Origin: Cristatella mucedo
Lineage: Eukaryota > Bryozoa > Phylactolaemata > Cristatellidae
Length of the DNA: 64,000 bases
Direction of reading: 5' to 3'
NCBI GenBank assembly: GCA_009760855.2
Contig: WPIO01000135.1
Coordinates: 622,001-686,000 of the forward strand
Part shown: piece after piece, positions 1 to 11,122 of the stretch
Layout of the letters: every line of letters begins with the position of its first letter
Position numbering within the stretch: position 1 is the first letter of the stretch
Position numbers and translations under genes: made by a program
The notes under the pieces: generated by a model
Seen by the model: only the letters and a program-made list of their open reading frames with translations
Databases searched by the model: none
Told to the model about the DNA's origin: nothing

Positions 1-149
1 ACAGAGAGAAAGCGAGAGAAGACATTGAGACAGAGAGAGAACACGAGAGTATTATTATTATTACTATTACGTATTATTATTATTGCATCACTGATGATGC
101 GTGCAAGCAGTCAAATGAAGCCTGCTAGTTATTGTGCTATGTACGAGCC

Positions 150-311
150 GCCCAGTCAGGCTTGTAGCCCAGCGGTAAGGCACTCCGACCCAGGTCGTTG
201 AGTGGGAGTCCTTCGGCGGCGTTCCTTCGTTTTTCTGTGGCAACCGGTGATATTAGCTGTTAAGGCTCTTCTGCCGCTATATAAATGAGGGACGTCAAAT
301 CAGCCACACAC
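150..311 (+). mobile_element. tRNA-related SINE fragment
   Basis: A tRNA-like head (TAGCCCAGCGGTAAGGCACT, A-box type) is followed by a body ending in GCTCTTCTGCCGCTATATAAA. The body tail resembles SINE-A, which lies in the opposite orientation immediately after it. Confidence 0.45.
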
Positions 312-492
312 AAAATAAATTCTCGCTGATTTAGAAGCCTATTTTTATAGCAGCAGCAGAGCATTGACGGCGATCACCACCGCTTGCAGCGGTAATAAGG
401 GATCGCCCACAGTAGGATTCGCACCCAAGAATTTGAGACCGAGGTCGTGAAAAGCAGCCGCCTTACTTAGCGTGCCATCACGGCTCACCAGC
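312..492 (-). mobile_element. SINE-A, tRNA-derived
   Basis: SINE-A as defined here has a tRNA-like head (GATGGCACACTAGGTAAGGC), an inverted CACGACCTCGGT / ACCGAGGTCGTG motif and a B-box GGTTCGATTCC. A body ending in ...AATCAGCTAGGATTTATT completes it. This copy has diverged in the B-box. It is one of six copies in the window. Confidence 0.7.
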
Positions 493-640
493 CTTTAGTT
501 TTATTTTACGAGTCTCCGAAGGCCACTTGAGGCCTATTAGACCTGACGTACTTTCTATCATTGTCATTGTGTGTGCGAAAAAGGCTCTCAATGGACCTTA
601 GGATGTCGAATATGGTGTTGAATGCACGTGTAAATGAAAA

Positions 641-816
641 AATAAATCCTAGCTGATTAAACAGCCTTTTTGTATTGCGACAGGAGAGCCTGTATGGCTA
701 TCGCCGCCGCTTGCAGTGGCGATACAGGATCGCCCGCCGCAGGAATCGAATCCACGACCTCGGGACCGAGGTCGTGAAAGCAACCGCCTTACCTAGTGTG
801 CCATCAAGGCTCACCA
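641..816 (-). mobile_element. SINE-A, tRNA-derived
   Basis: Nearly full-length copy. On the minus strand it reads from GGTGAGCCTTGATGGCACAC through the ACCTCGGTCCCGAGGTCGTG palindrome to AATCAGCTAGGATTTATT. It is the clearest copy together with that at 6914. Confidence 0.75.
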
Positions 817-1530
817 ATGTAGAAACGTAACTTTCCGTATACCGATCGAGTATTTATCGCAGTACTCGGTTGCCAAGGCAGCACTATGCAGCTGAAGACC
901 TGAGCTGCATCAGGGAGACCACAATCTTCCGCTTTTATCACTCCGTTAGCTGAAGCGCTTGCCAGTTTGTCAGAGGTGTAACCCTACGTCTGGTCTCCTC
1001 CTGGAGCTTGTCCAAAGTAGGAGCTCAAGCTCTAAGCGCGCACTCTTGCCAGTGACAACTTGCAGTATCAAGCAGTCTCCAAATGCGTATTGCACCAGTT
1101 TGATCGTGTAGCTTACACCGAGCATCGCCTGGACTCGTTTCGCTGAGTCAGCACGGCTGGTGGAGCACGGTTACATATGGCCGACCGAGGCGATAGCGCC
1201 TAATGACCTGTGCATGTTGAAATGGCATACCAAGCTACCACATTTGGCTAATGTACCATGTTTTTCTTTAACTATTGGTTTCTGGTTTGCAGAGAGTGTC
1301 AAAGCGCCTGAATAGATTTTGAAATTTCTTAAGAAGCTTTCTTAAGACACCGGCATTCTTCTTAGTATTTGAATTGTTCATTCAAAAGCTCGACACGCTC
1401 GTTTATACGCATTTCGTCCACCGTTTGTGCACGCTACTTTTTCGTCCTTGTGCGAATCGTCTTCCGCCGTGCGAGCAAAAGGAGGAGAGAAAAGCTATTG
1501 TCTACTGAAGCCTAGCTAGCAGTCTACAGT

Positions 1531-1705
1531 GCTGTGCTGTGCTGTGCCGTACCGTGCCGTGCCGTGCCGTGCCGTGCCGTGCCGTGCCGTGCCGTGCCGT
1601 GCCGTGCCGTGCCGTGCCGTGCCGTGCCGTGCCGTGCCGTGCCGTGCCGTGCCGTGCCGTGCCGTGCCGTGCCGTGCCGTGCCGTGCCGTGCCGTGCCGT
1701 GCCGT
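1531..1705. repeat. (GCCGT)n pentanucleotide array, 35 units
   Basis: Three GCTGT units, one GCCGT and one ACCGT are followed by 30 perfect GCCGT units. All reading frames through it are open, giving artificial TARHG/AVPCR peptides. Confidence 0.95.
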
Positions 1706-2332
1706 GCTCGAATGATTCTCGGGCGAGCAAGGGCAAGATCGAGCAGCATTTCTTGAACGCAGCTGTAGGCTTGCGTTGAATGAGGTTTACAGCGTCGTTG
1801 CCTTACAGCCTGGACACGCTTCTCCTCTGCCACGAGATTGCATGAGATTCTTGCCACGATCGAGTGCTAACCGCAGACGGTCGACTTTTAAGTCTTAGGC
1901 ATCTACTGGGCTGCCGTTACACGCGAAGCTGCCGTTACACGTGAAACGCGTCTGCGGTTCTTTGCAGCCGGTTTACCTGCCTTTTCAGTGCTCTTGGAGA
2001 ATGCCGAATAGCGTTGGATAAGCATGCTTTTCAACTGCGCACGTGACCTGAATGGCGGCTCTGCTTCGAGCAGCTGCCTCTTCACTGGAAGATAATAACA
2101 ATAATACCAAAAATAATAAAAATGCATTCGATGCTGTCAATCTCAGCACGGATAAGCACATAAAGGACGAGTCACCGATGCTGCTGCTCGCCAATTCTTG
2201 GTACCTCGCGCTTACAATCTGCTGTTGAGTTCTGGAAATGATTTCTAACCACACAGTTCAATGGAACGTGCGTCCGATACGTCGCACCGCTTACTTAATT
2301 CGGTTTCTATAAGTCAAATATACAACGCCATC

Positions 2333-2495
2333 CTGGCTTGCCTCTGGAGTTAAGGTGCTCGCCTTTGACGACCTAGGTCAACGTGCATGATTTCGACGAC
2401 CAAGGCCGCGAGCTCGAGTCCGGAGTCATATGTACAGCGTCTGGTTAGAGACTAAGCTCTCTTGGAGCGCTACGCAAATGAATTAGATGTTTTGA
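2333..2495 (+). mobile_element. SINE-B, diverged
   Basis: SINE-B has a tRNA-like head (GTTAAGGTGCTCGCC...), a B-box GGGCTCGAGCCC and an L2-like tail. Here the head (GTTAAGGTGCTCGCC) and the tail (CTCTTGGAGCGCTACGCAAA) are both visible. Confidence 0.5.
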
Positions 2496-4964
2496 GATAT
2501 ATTAACTTACATAATCCCATCTCATATCAATTGCAGCTTCTATTTTGCCGTGTGAATTCTCACGGGAAGACATCAAGCTAACACAAGAGTAGTACTCTGA
2601 TTTAGCGGCTCTACTTTGAAGCTTACCGAGGAAAGCCTTCTGGTGGACGATTCCAAGATTCTATCCAGATTAGGTATCAACTGCAAACGCCACAACAGGA
2701 CTTGCTCTCAAGCCTACACATACGGTACCCGAACTTCCGTGTTGCCGCCCGCTAGCACTTCCGTATGCTGCGAAAGCTCGCCATGACAGTCAAGCTGCAG
2801 GGCGTAGAGTTGCGTTGAAGACTTTCACGATAAGTTAAGCGAAGATCTCCTGCTCATTGATGAAGAAGAGCACTGATGATCGGGTAAAGTATTTTGTAAA
2901 GTGTCAGTCAGAAGCGCGGAACGCCTGCATGGAAGCTAACCACCCTGCTCGGTGAGATGGCGACACTAAGCAAGTCGTTTGACTATATCCAGGTAGATAT
3001 GAAGTGCAGCCTTCGGCGATCTTTTTGCCAGATTTGAGCAACTTTTGGTCATGTACGACTATTTTTAGAAGAGCGTCGCCGCGGTTCCTCTACCGAACAA
3101 GGTCGCCGATACGATTAACGAAGAAGCTTTCGTCCGCCGCGTTCGTTGTGCTCGTCTGCAGCGTCCCGGCAGCCTTGCAGCGACCCGGTTGCAAAGAGTT
3201 TCAGTAGACAAGACTTCTGCACGAGATCTGCCGACTGCGACATGTCCCGAGTGCCGCCGCCGCGTGTCCGGCCACTAATTAAGTAGTATGCGAGCGATGC
3301 AGACCAGCAGGACTCGGCCAAGTGGGCAACTGGCGCGCTCTTTGCGTAGAACATCTCGAGACGGGCAGTGAATTATTCCTCACCATATGCGCTTTTTATT
3401 GGCCAAATAATCCCCTGCGGCGACGCGACGTTGGCGGCGAGTGCACAGCTGTACCAGGGATTTCCAGACGGCAGTCAGCAGGTCAGGTGGTTTGGCAGAA
3501 TCAGGGCTTAGATTGTATCGCAGATGAACGGTTTGGCTTAGCTGAAAGTTTAGATTTAGTTTTATGGTTACGGCGGTTGATGGCTTCGCGGATAGGCGGC
3601 GAATGCGAGTTTATGTCGTCTGCACCTGTTTGGCTTCGCAGCAACAATTTCGCAGATTTATTGTTTGCTGGTTTCGCAGATCAACGTGGTTTGGAAGGTT
3701 GGTATGGTTACGGCAGGGCGATTTATGGCTTCTCAGATAAGCTGTGATAGCCGGCTAGTGAGCGGGGGTTTAACGTTAGACAGGGGGAGGGGACTTGTGG
3801 CCCAGACTAATTAAGGAGGCTAAGCGTCAGCAGCGTTAACGTCAGGGGGGGAGTCGGGGGTGAGTCAGGGGCGCAGAGAGTCAACAGGACTCGTGTCAGC
3901 GGACGGCGAGTGCCGGCGGGACCGAAGCGTCCGAGCTGATGCGCGGGGGGGGGGGCATCCAGGATGAGTCGCCGTGGCGTCGGCGGCCAGCGAGTCGGCC
4001 AGCCAGCGACCACTGCTGGGGTTGAGCCTTCTGGGAGCAGGCAGCCTCGCCACCTATTGACGACGGCACGAGTTCGGGAGTCGTCAGCGGTTCCGGTGGG
4101 AGGCTGGAGACCCGGACGCCAGACACGCTCGAATGGGCGCACGCGGTCGTTCGTTACCGTTTCGAGTTTTAGGGCGGGTGATTAGGAGAAACATTCCGCG
4201 GGGCTTTGGGGCTTCGGGTTGTCGTTTGAGCGGCGTTCGGGGCGCTGCTGGGAGAGATTCGGTTGCCGAGCCACTGCGAGCCTGAACTGGCACTGCTAGC
4301 TATTGCACTGGCGGTCGCACCCCAGCGTATCGGGCGAGGTCCGCGCGCGTCCGTCTCGGTCTCGGCGAAGGTCTTTGCGAGGAGTGCCCGGTTTTAGCAC
4401 CGCAGTGGGCGTGCAGCGACATTTTGCGTTTGCGAATAAACCCAAGTAAAATCCTCTATTTAGTCTCGGTGTCTTGGTCCAGCTCAGGTCAGCGAACTAC
4501 CGACCCCTTCGCAACGGTTAGTAGGGCAGCAACAGGATCGCTCGCAGAAGGAGAGGCGACCTTCTTGTTGCGCTATCAGGGCTCCGAACTGGCACTCGGC
4601 ATTTAGCTGCGCCACTGGGCGAGCGGCCGGGCACGCTTCTGTTGAGTGTTTGACGTTACGTGATGCCTAGACAGGTCAGATACTTCACCGGCTACAATGA
4701 ATAGCAGCGATCGGTACTGAACCGCGTTTTAACAAACGGGCTAATGACAAGGCAGTCAAAAAGCTTAAAGCTCTACTATTTCGGTAAAAGGGAGCACACA
4801 CAACAATAGGACCGCTCCGCGAGTGCCTTTATATTCAAGGTGGCGACGAGATTTCTCTACGGAGCTGGCGAAAATCTCGCGGCCTCAACTTCGTACACGC
4901 TGGCGGGCACGCCAGTACGCAGCCATGCGCACAGCTAGTCAGTTCGGCAATAGCAGGCTACTGA
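2496..4964. other. No recognised gene outside the short repeats at 3480-3745
   Basis: Mixed-composition DNA becoming GC-rich from 3750. A stretch at 4140-4520 has an AATAAACCC motif and could be a promoter or LTR remnant, but no second copy exists in the window. Confidence 0.3.
3480..3745. repeat. Imperfect GGTTTCGCAGAT-type short repeats
   Basis: Variants of GGYTTCGCAGAT and GGTTTGGCTTAGC recur about eight times with irregular spacing. This explains the 141-codon open frame across the region (3322-3747). No protein family is recognised. Confidence 0.4.
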
Positions 4965-5177
4965 AGGACACCAGAACATCAGTTTATTATAGCATTTGGC
5001 GGGCCTTTGTGATTCGTCCTTCGTATGCATGTACCTGCTTGCACTATACCTGCTGCTTGCGGATGTTACCTCCAATCATTGGGTCATGCTTACGATGCAG
5101 CATCTGTAAAGTGACTAGAAAGAGATTCAGTTCTCTGAGGGTGCTATACAAGTGATACGAATATTATTATTATCACC
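4965..5177 (+). mobile_element. L2-type LINE, 3' end only
   Basis: Matches the last about 200 bp of the local L2 consensus: TGTGATTCGTCCTTCGTATG, then GACTAGAAAGAGATTCAGTT, TCTGAGGGTGCTATACAAGT and an ATT run. It is 5'-truncated, as expected for target-primed insertion. Confidence 0.6.
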
Positions 5178-5239
5178 ATCGGTCGCTCTAATATGACACC
5201 GCCGATGCACGCGAGAATGCCATGGCGGAGGACAGTCTG

Positions 5240-7660
5240 CTCGGAAGCTACAAATGCTTAGCTCGGCATTTTGTGCACGTCGCTCGAATCGGCTCCTCCG
5301 TCCGTTGAACGCCGTCGGCGAACGACGATCTACCAACTCGATGCAGCGGCCGGTCTCCGCCGACGCATCAACGGGTCGCACCGAACCAGTCATTCAATCC
5401 CCCTCCTCCTCCTGCGACAGCAGCTGCGCGAACACCTTCGCCAGTCCACAGGTTATCAAGACTCCAGTGTGGCTCCGCGACACGTGACCGATCGAATCCC
5501 CGACCCTTTAGTGGTGAGAACGTAGAGGAGGAGAATACACTACGTCGGCGCACCGAGGGTCGTGGCAGCGCGTTACCTCCCCCGCCCGCCCCCCCCCCCG
5601 CGCTCGCGCGCTTGGGGAATAGAGGCTCGTCGCTACCACCACGCTCTGTCTTGTTGCCGCAGCCGGTCGTCTCTCGGAGCGGCTGCACACGCAGCCGCAG
5701 ATTTCGTTCGCGGCGCGTCGCTGCAGTCTGTAGTCACTACTTCAGGCCGGACCTAAGGCTCTCGCCTAAGCAGCGCGCCGATGCGGCGGCCTCGGTGCGG
5801 TGGCCCTGGCGCTACGCAAGCGTGCCCGTGCGTGCCCGCGCGCACGCGGGAGAGAGAGTCCTGTCAATCGCCGTTGCCGCGTCGCCGGCGCTAGGGCGAG
5901 GCTCCGCCGAAGCGGTGCCGCGTCGGCGCGCGCATTGTCTCGCTGAATGCTGCGTTGCCGCTCGTCGAGTCCGCATTATTCTGCACTGCCGAGCTAAAGA
6001 CAATGCTAATTTAGCCAACTGCTTTGGCTAATCGCCGTCCAGCGTGCGTTTTTGCATCGACAAAGGGCGGATCGCGCAGGAGTCGACCGCTTTACCTCAT
6101 GCATTATTCAGAACATTGGATACCGCACGAGTGGCTGCTCAGAACGCCGCCGCCGCCGCCGAAGCAGACGCGCGCGCGCGGGCCACTTCCGCGCTGCGAA
6201 CCACCGGCGACGAGATGCTGGCGCAAATCGGTGCGGCGGGCGAGCGCAGCGGCCGTCGGTCGAGAACGCCGCCGCCGCCACCGCCGCGGCGGGCCGACGC
6301 GGCTCTCGGGACGGAACGCTATCGCTCGCAGACCGCCATTCGTTCTAGCGACGCGTTCGTGCGGCGGCGAAACTTCGGGGCGAATTGGCTGTCCGAGTGG
6401 CCGCCCTCGGTTTCCTCGCTCATCCCTGCACTCGCGCGCTCCGCGGCGGCCGCCGCTGCCCCATTACCTGCCCCGCCTCCGCAGTGCCCGCGCCGCTCTG
6501 CCACCCCGCCCAACCCGCCCGCTCTCCCCGTCCCCCCCACGCGCCTCCTGGATCCCGAGGGCCGCACAAGCGACCGCGTGGCACGCTGGCGTTTGGAGCA
6601 AGCAGCATCGTTGCTCGGCCGGCGGCTCTGCCTCGACGGCGAAAGCAGGTTAAGCAAGGTACAGGTCGGCTGAATCAAAGGCACGATTTTCCTATGGCAA
6701 CAGAAGCGGCCTACCTGGTTGTCGCCCCCGTTTCTGTGGCCTGCGAGTGGCGTGCCGCTGCCGGACGCGAATTCTCGACCCTTAGAAAGAGAAGCGGCGC
6801 GTTCGCCGTAGCCCCGGCGCTAAGGCCCGGCGGCGTCGACTCGCTACGACGGCTGCGAACGCGCAAGCGTCCAGCGCCGGCGCTCCGGCGTTTCGCTGCG
6901 ACGACCTTGACTTGGTGAGCCGTGATGGCACACTAGGTAAGGCGTTTGCTTTCACGACCTCGGTCCCGAGGTCGTGGGTTCGATTCCTGCGGTGGGCGAT
7001 CCTTTAACGCCACTGCAAGCGGTAGTGATAGCCATAAAGGCTCTTCTGTAGCTATACAAAAAGAGGCTGTTTAATCAGCTAGGATTTATTATTTATTTAT
7101 TCGTCCGTCGGGGCAGTCGGCGGAGAACGCGACCGACCGACCGACCGACCGACTGAGCCGCGGCGGAGGCTGTCGTCTCGCTGAGGCCGTCGTGTGGCCC
7201 TAGCGCCGACGTCGGCCTCGGCGGCGAGGCTCGAGCTACGAAGACGCTCTGAGAAGGTGTGCTGCCGCCGCCGCCGCTTCATCCGAGGTCTCCGCCGCGT
7301 CTGTCGCTTGCAGAAGGATCTCCTTTTCGTCGATGCCCACTGACTGCGACGATGTCACGCCGATGCCGCCGGCGAGGAGAGCTGGCGCTCGCGCCCCGCC
7401 GGCGCGTCCGCGACGGTAGAGCGGCATATAGCGCCCGCTCGACGGCTGCCCGGTAGCGGAAACGAGTCTGTGGGGGGGGGGGGCGTTCGCTGCGCGGCCC
7501 GGCGGCGCTCTCGCCAAGTATCGCAGCGAGCAAGCTCTCTCCGGGCGGGCGGCATTGGTTGAGAGCCGGTAGCGACGGGCGGGGGCGAAGCTGCCACGTG
7601 CGCATACCGCGCGATCGCCGGTCGGTACAGCTCAGCGCGTCGATCGCCAGCTGCGTTTGC
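5240..7660. other. GC- and CpG-rich region (CpG-island-like)
   Basis: Very CpG-dense sequence with several overlapping open frames on both strands, interrupted by SINE-A at 6914-7100. A possible donor CAAG|gtacag lies near 6658 on plus. The peptides are Ala/Arg/Pro-rich in every frame, so I could not choose a coding one. A promoter or first exon is plausible. Confidence 0.4.
6914..7100 (+). mobile_element. SINE-A, tRNA-derived
   Basis: Full-length plus-strand copy with A-box, B-box (GGTTCGATTCC) and tail AATCAGCTAGGATTTATT followed by an ATTT run. It lies inside the GC-rich 5.2-7.7 kb region and interrupts it. Confidence 0.75.
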
Positions 7661-8361
7661 ACTGGGCGTCCTGAGGGCGAAATAACACATGTTAGGTTGG
7701 GTGAAATTAAAAATTTTTAAAGTAGGGTGGTTTTTTAGTTCACCGTCGTATCTAGCGACAGAAGATCCTTAAAGGCTATCGACCAAAATGTAGCGAAGAA
7801 ACTGAGGAGGTCGCCTGCTGAGGAGCCGAACTCGCGACCTTGACCGTTCAGCCGGAGTTGCACAGTGTCGCACACTCAGGAAGCCTGGGCCCCATCTAAT
7901 GGGCGCCGGTACTAGCGTCAGTACTAGCGGCAGCTTAGAATGAGCGCAGGAAGACTCGCGAAAAGGGGCTTCGTAACCAAGAGATTTTTGAGACGAGCAC
8001 AGTTTATCTTTTAAAATACTTGCGAGAATGGGCAGTGGTGGTAAAGCGCAAGAGGAGAGAGCATTCAGCCACCGAGCAGACCGCTGACTCGCAGTTTTCC
8101 GTCGTGGCGACGCCTGCCGACAGCCCCTTTGCCAAATGGCCCCCGCAGGCTCCATTCCTGTGTGCGCTAAACAAGAATAAGAAGAATTGAAAGCGCAGGC
8201 TCCCAAATACGGATACTCGTGAGATCAGACGTAGAGGCGGCCATCGGCGGCGCCCGCCTCTACGATCAGCAGCACGCATCATAGAGCCTGACTAACTACG
8301 CGGCAAGGTAGCTGATTGGAGACGATCCCTTTCCCTGAGCTCCTTCCACCACTTCCGGTCT

Positions 8362-8547
8362 CCCCTCTCTCTCCCTCTCTCTCCCTCTCTCTCCCTTTCT
8401 CTCTCCCTCTCTCTCTCTCCCTCTCTCTCATTCTCTCTGCAGCTACCTTTCCCTTTCTCTCTCATTCTCTCTCTCTGCCCTCTCTCTGCCTCTCCCTCTC
8501 TCTCCCCTCTCTCTCCCCCTCTCTCTCTCTTTCTCTCCTTTCTCTCT

Positions 8548-8584
<37 letters not shown>

Positions 8585-8735
8585 CGCCCTCTCTCTTTCT
8601 CTCTCTCCGTGATCTGTCTCTCCCTCTCTCTGTCTCCATTTCCCCCTCTCCCCCTCTCTCTCTCTTTCCTTTTCTCGTTCTCCAGTGCTATCTCTCTTTC
8701 CTTTCCTCCCTCCCTCTCTCATCCCTCTCTCTCAT

Positions 8736-8785
<50 letters not shown>

Positions 8786-9081
8786 TCCCTCTCCCCTCTC
8801 TCTCTCTCTCTCACTCTCTCTCTCTCCCTTTCTCTCTCATTCTCTCTCTCTCTCCCCTCTCTCTCTCTCTCTCGTTCTCTCTCCTTTCTCTATCCCCTCC
8901 CTCTCATTCGACCTCTCTCTTTCTCTCTCTCTCTCTCCCTGCTCTGTCTCTCCCTCTATCGCTCTCCCTTTCTCTCTCATTCTCTCTCTCTCTCTCACTC
9001 TCCGCCCCTCTCTCCCTCTCCCTCTCTGTCTTTCCTCTCCCTTTCTCTCTCCCTCTCCCTCTCTCTCCCTCTCTCTCTCCC

Positions 9082-9112
<31 letters not shown>

Positions 9113-9288
9113 GTCTGTCTTAGTCTCTCTCTGTCTGTCTCAGTCTCTCTCTGTGTCTCTCTATCTGTCTGTCTGTCTCTGTGTGTGTCTCTCTCTCTGT
9201 GTCTTCTCTGTCTCTTTCTCTTTCTGTGTCTCTCTGTCTCAGTCTCTCTTTCTCTCTCTGTCCCTGTGTGTGTGTCTCTCTCTCTCTA

Positions 9289-9323
<35 letters not shown>

Positions 9324-9332
9324 GTGTATCTG

Positions 9333-9395
<63 letters not shown>

Positions 9396-9423
9396 GTCTC
9401 TCTGTCTCTCTGTCTCAGTCTCT

Positions 9424-9459
<36 letters not shown>

Positions 9460-9562
9460 GTCTCTCTCTCTCGCTTTCTACCTCTCTTTCTCTATCTCTC
9501 TCTCTTCCTCCATCTCTCTCTCTTTCTCCATCTCTCTCTCTTTCTCCATCTCTCTCTCTCTT

Positions 9563-9607
<45 letters not shown>

Positions 9608-9609
9608 TA
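8362..9609. repeat. 1.25-kb CT-rich polypyrimidine tract
   Basis: Almost pure pyrimidine on the plus strand with (CT)n, CCCT and TTTCT variants. From about 9110 to 9440 TGTCT and CAGTCT interruptions become common. The long SLSL open frames here are artefacts. Confidence 0.95.
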
Positions 9610-10220
9610 GTTTTCTCGCTCTGCCTGCTTCTTCGTGCGTTCCCAGCGCTCCCTTTGTCTGCCCACCGATTTCTTTGCCTTCCGCAATTCAACTCTTCCC
9701 GCTTGCACCGTCTTACCCCGTCACTGCTCGGGTCTTACCCCGTCACTGTTCTCACTTGTCGAAAACCCTGAGGCATTTCAACTTCGTTTCTTTTCTGTCA
9801 CGCTTGAATATAGTGGCTCGGCACTCAGCTAAAACGCGTAATTCGTCCCCCACCCGGCAGGCATGCGAAATGGAAGAGAAACGGGCAGTTGGCGCACGCG
9901 CATTGCAACCGAATGTTGCCGTAAAATGGCGAATCCCAACAGGAGCCCATTGACGATTCCTCCGGCTCGCGAACTTTGGCCGTGAGCTGCATTGAGCGAA
10001 ATGTCACGTTACGCACGCGCGAGCACATGCCGCTGCAGCGACCGCGTGCTGCAGTGACGCACAACTGCCCGGGGCCGCTTTCCTATCTCATCGCCAGCGC
10101 CTCTATTCTCAGCAGAAAATAGCGAGGCTACTCAAAGGTCACGAACGCTCGCTTTAAAACTGGCTGACTGCCGCTCACGCCCACACCGCTCGCGCTCACT
10201 CGCACTCGGGCCGCAGCAGC

Positions 10221-10272
10221 TCCCACTGCGTAGCTACGTCACGACGTCCCACTGCGTAGCTACGTCACGACG
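10221..10272 (+). promoter_or_regulatory. Tandemly duplicated 26-mer with CRE-like TACGTCA
   Basis: Two exact head-to-tail copies (10221-10246 and 10247-10272) each contain TAGCTACGTCACGACG. TACGTCA is a CREB/ATF-type half site. The duplication sits in CpG-rich DNA at 9.9-10.45 kb, upstream of the plus-strand exon candidates at 12.6 and 13.4 kb. A promoter is plausible, but no transcript start can be shown. Confidence 0.3.
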
Positions 10273-10711
10273 AGGCACCCCTGGGCTAGTCGCGTGCCGC
10301 TGCGTCTGCTGCCTTGTTTACCGCCAAATCGGCCTTTCCGCTGCGTGTGCTTTGCTGCGAGTCGCTCGCCGCCCAAGGATTCTGGAGGATTCTGGCGCAA
10401 GCAAGGAGACTCGCCCTCTACTGAGGCTCGAAAACGCATCTCCTCATTTTTTCTTTCTTCAACTTCCTGCAATGTTTGTTTATAGCTGTCAGTGAAAAGA
10501 TCACGTGGAATTTATAACGCAGCATTTTGTTGTAAAGGTCTTCGGCAACAGCTCAGAATTGATTAGATTTAGGTTTGGCTAGTAGTTAGCTAGCTCATCG
10601 TCGATGATAGCTGCATTAAAAGTGTTCTGACATTCTTTCTGCTAGTTATTATTCATTTATTCTTCATGTTATCTGTTTTTGAATGTGCTCTTTAAAAGTA
10701 TTAATAATATA

Positions 10712-10850
10712 ATCTAGCCGTGCTTCGGTACAGGGGTTAGGAGATCACTTTAACGAACAAGGTCGTGGGTTCGAACCCGGCGACATATGTGGCTGGATAG
10801 GGATTAGTTTCTCTTAGGGTGCTAGACGAATGAATTATAATACTTTATTA
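10712..10850 (+). mobile_element. SINE-B, diverged
   Basis: A head with GGTCGTGGGTTCGAACCCGG (a good B-box) is followed by a tail (TTCTCTTAGGGTGCTAGACG) matching the SINE-B / L2 3' end. Confidence 0.55.
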
Positions 10851-10984
10851 AGTTGTGTACTATATTTTTCTCTACGTGTATTTTTATATTTGAGTCTTCG
10901 CAAATTTTAAATAGCAGAAAAATTTCTAAGGCTCAAGAAACTTGATACGTAATGCCTTATACTAAATTCATACGTCTCTAATAG

Positions 10985-11122
10985 GCTAAAGTAAGATTAA
11001 AGGCTAGCTGATGCAACAGCCTTACTATATATCGGCCGAAGAGGCTTGATGGCTATCGCACCGCTCACAGTGGGCAATAAAGGATCGCCCACTGCTGGAC
11101 TCAAACCCACAACCAGGATTGC
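10985..11122 (-). mobile_element. SINE-A fragment
   Basis: Body and B-box part of SINE-A on the minus strand (GGATCGCCCACTGCTGGACT on the plus strand). The tRNA A-box end is missing. Confidence 0.55.

Noticed and set aside
3322-3747. 141-codon plus-strand open frame
   Set aside because: It is built of imperfect short repeats and has no recognisable family, start context or splice sites.
4140-4520. Possible solo LTR or promoter with AATAAA
   Set aside because: No second copy, no TG...CA ends with target duplication and no primer site could be found.
8316-9953. Long Ser/Leu open frames up to 422 codons, and the Arg/Glu frames on the other strand
   Set aside because: They are translations of the CT tract. 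All frames are open by composition.
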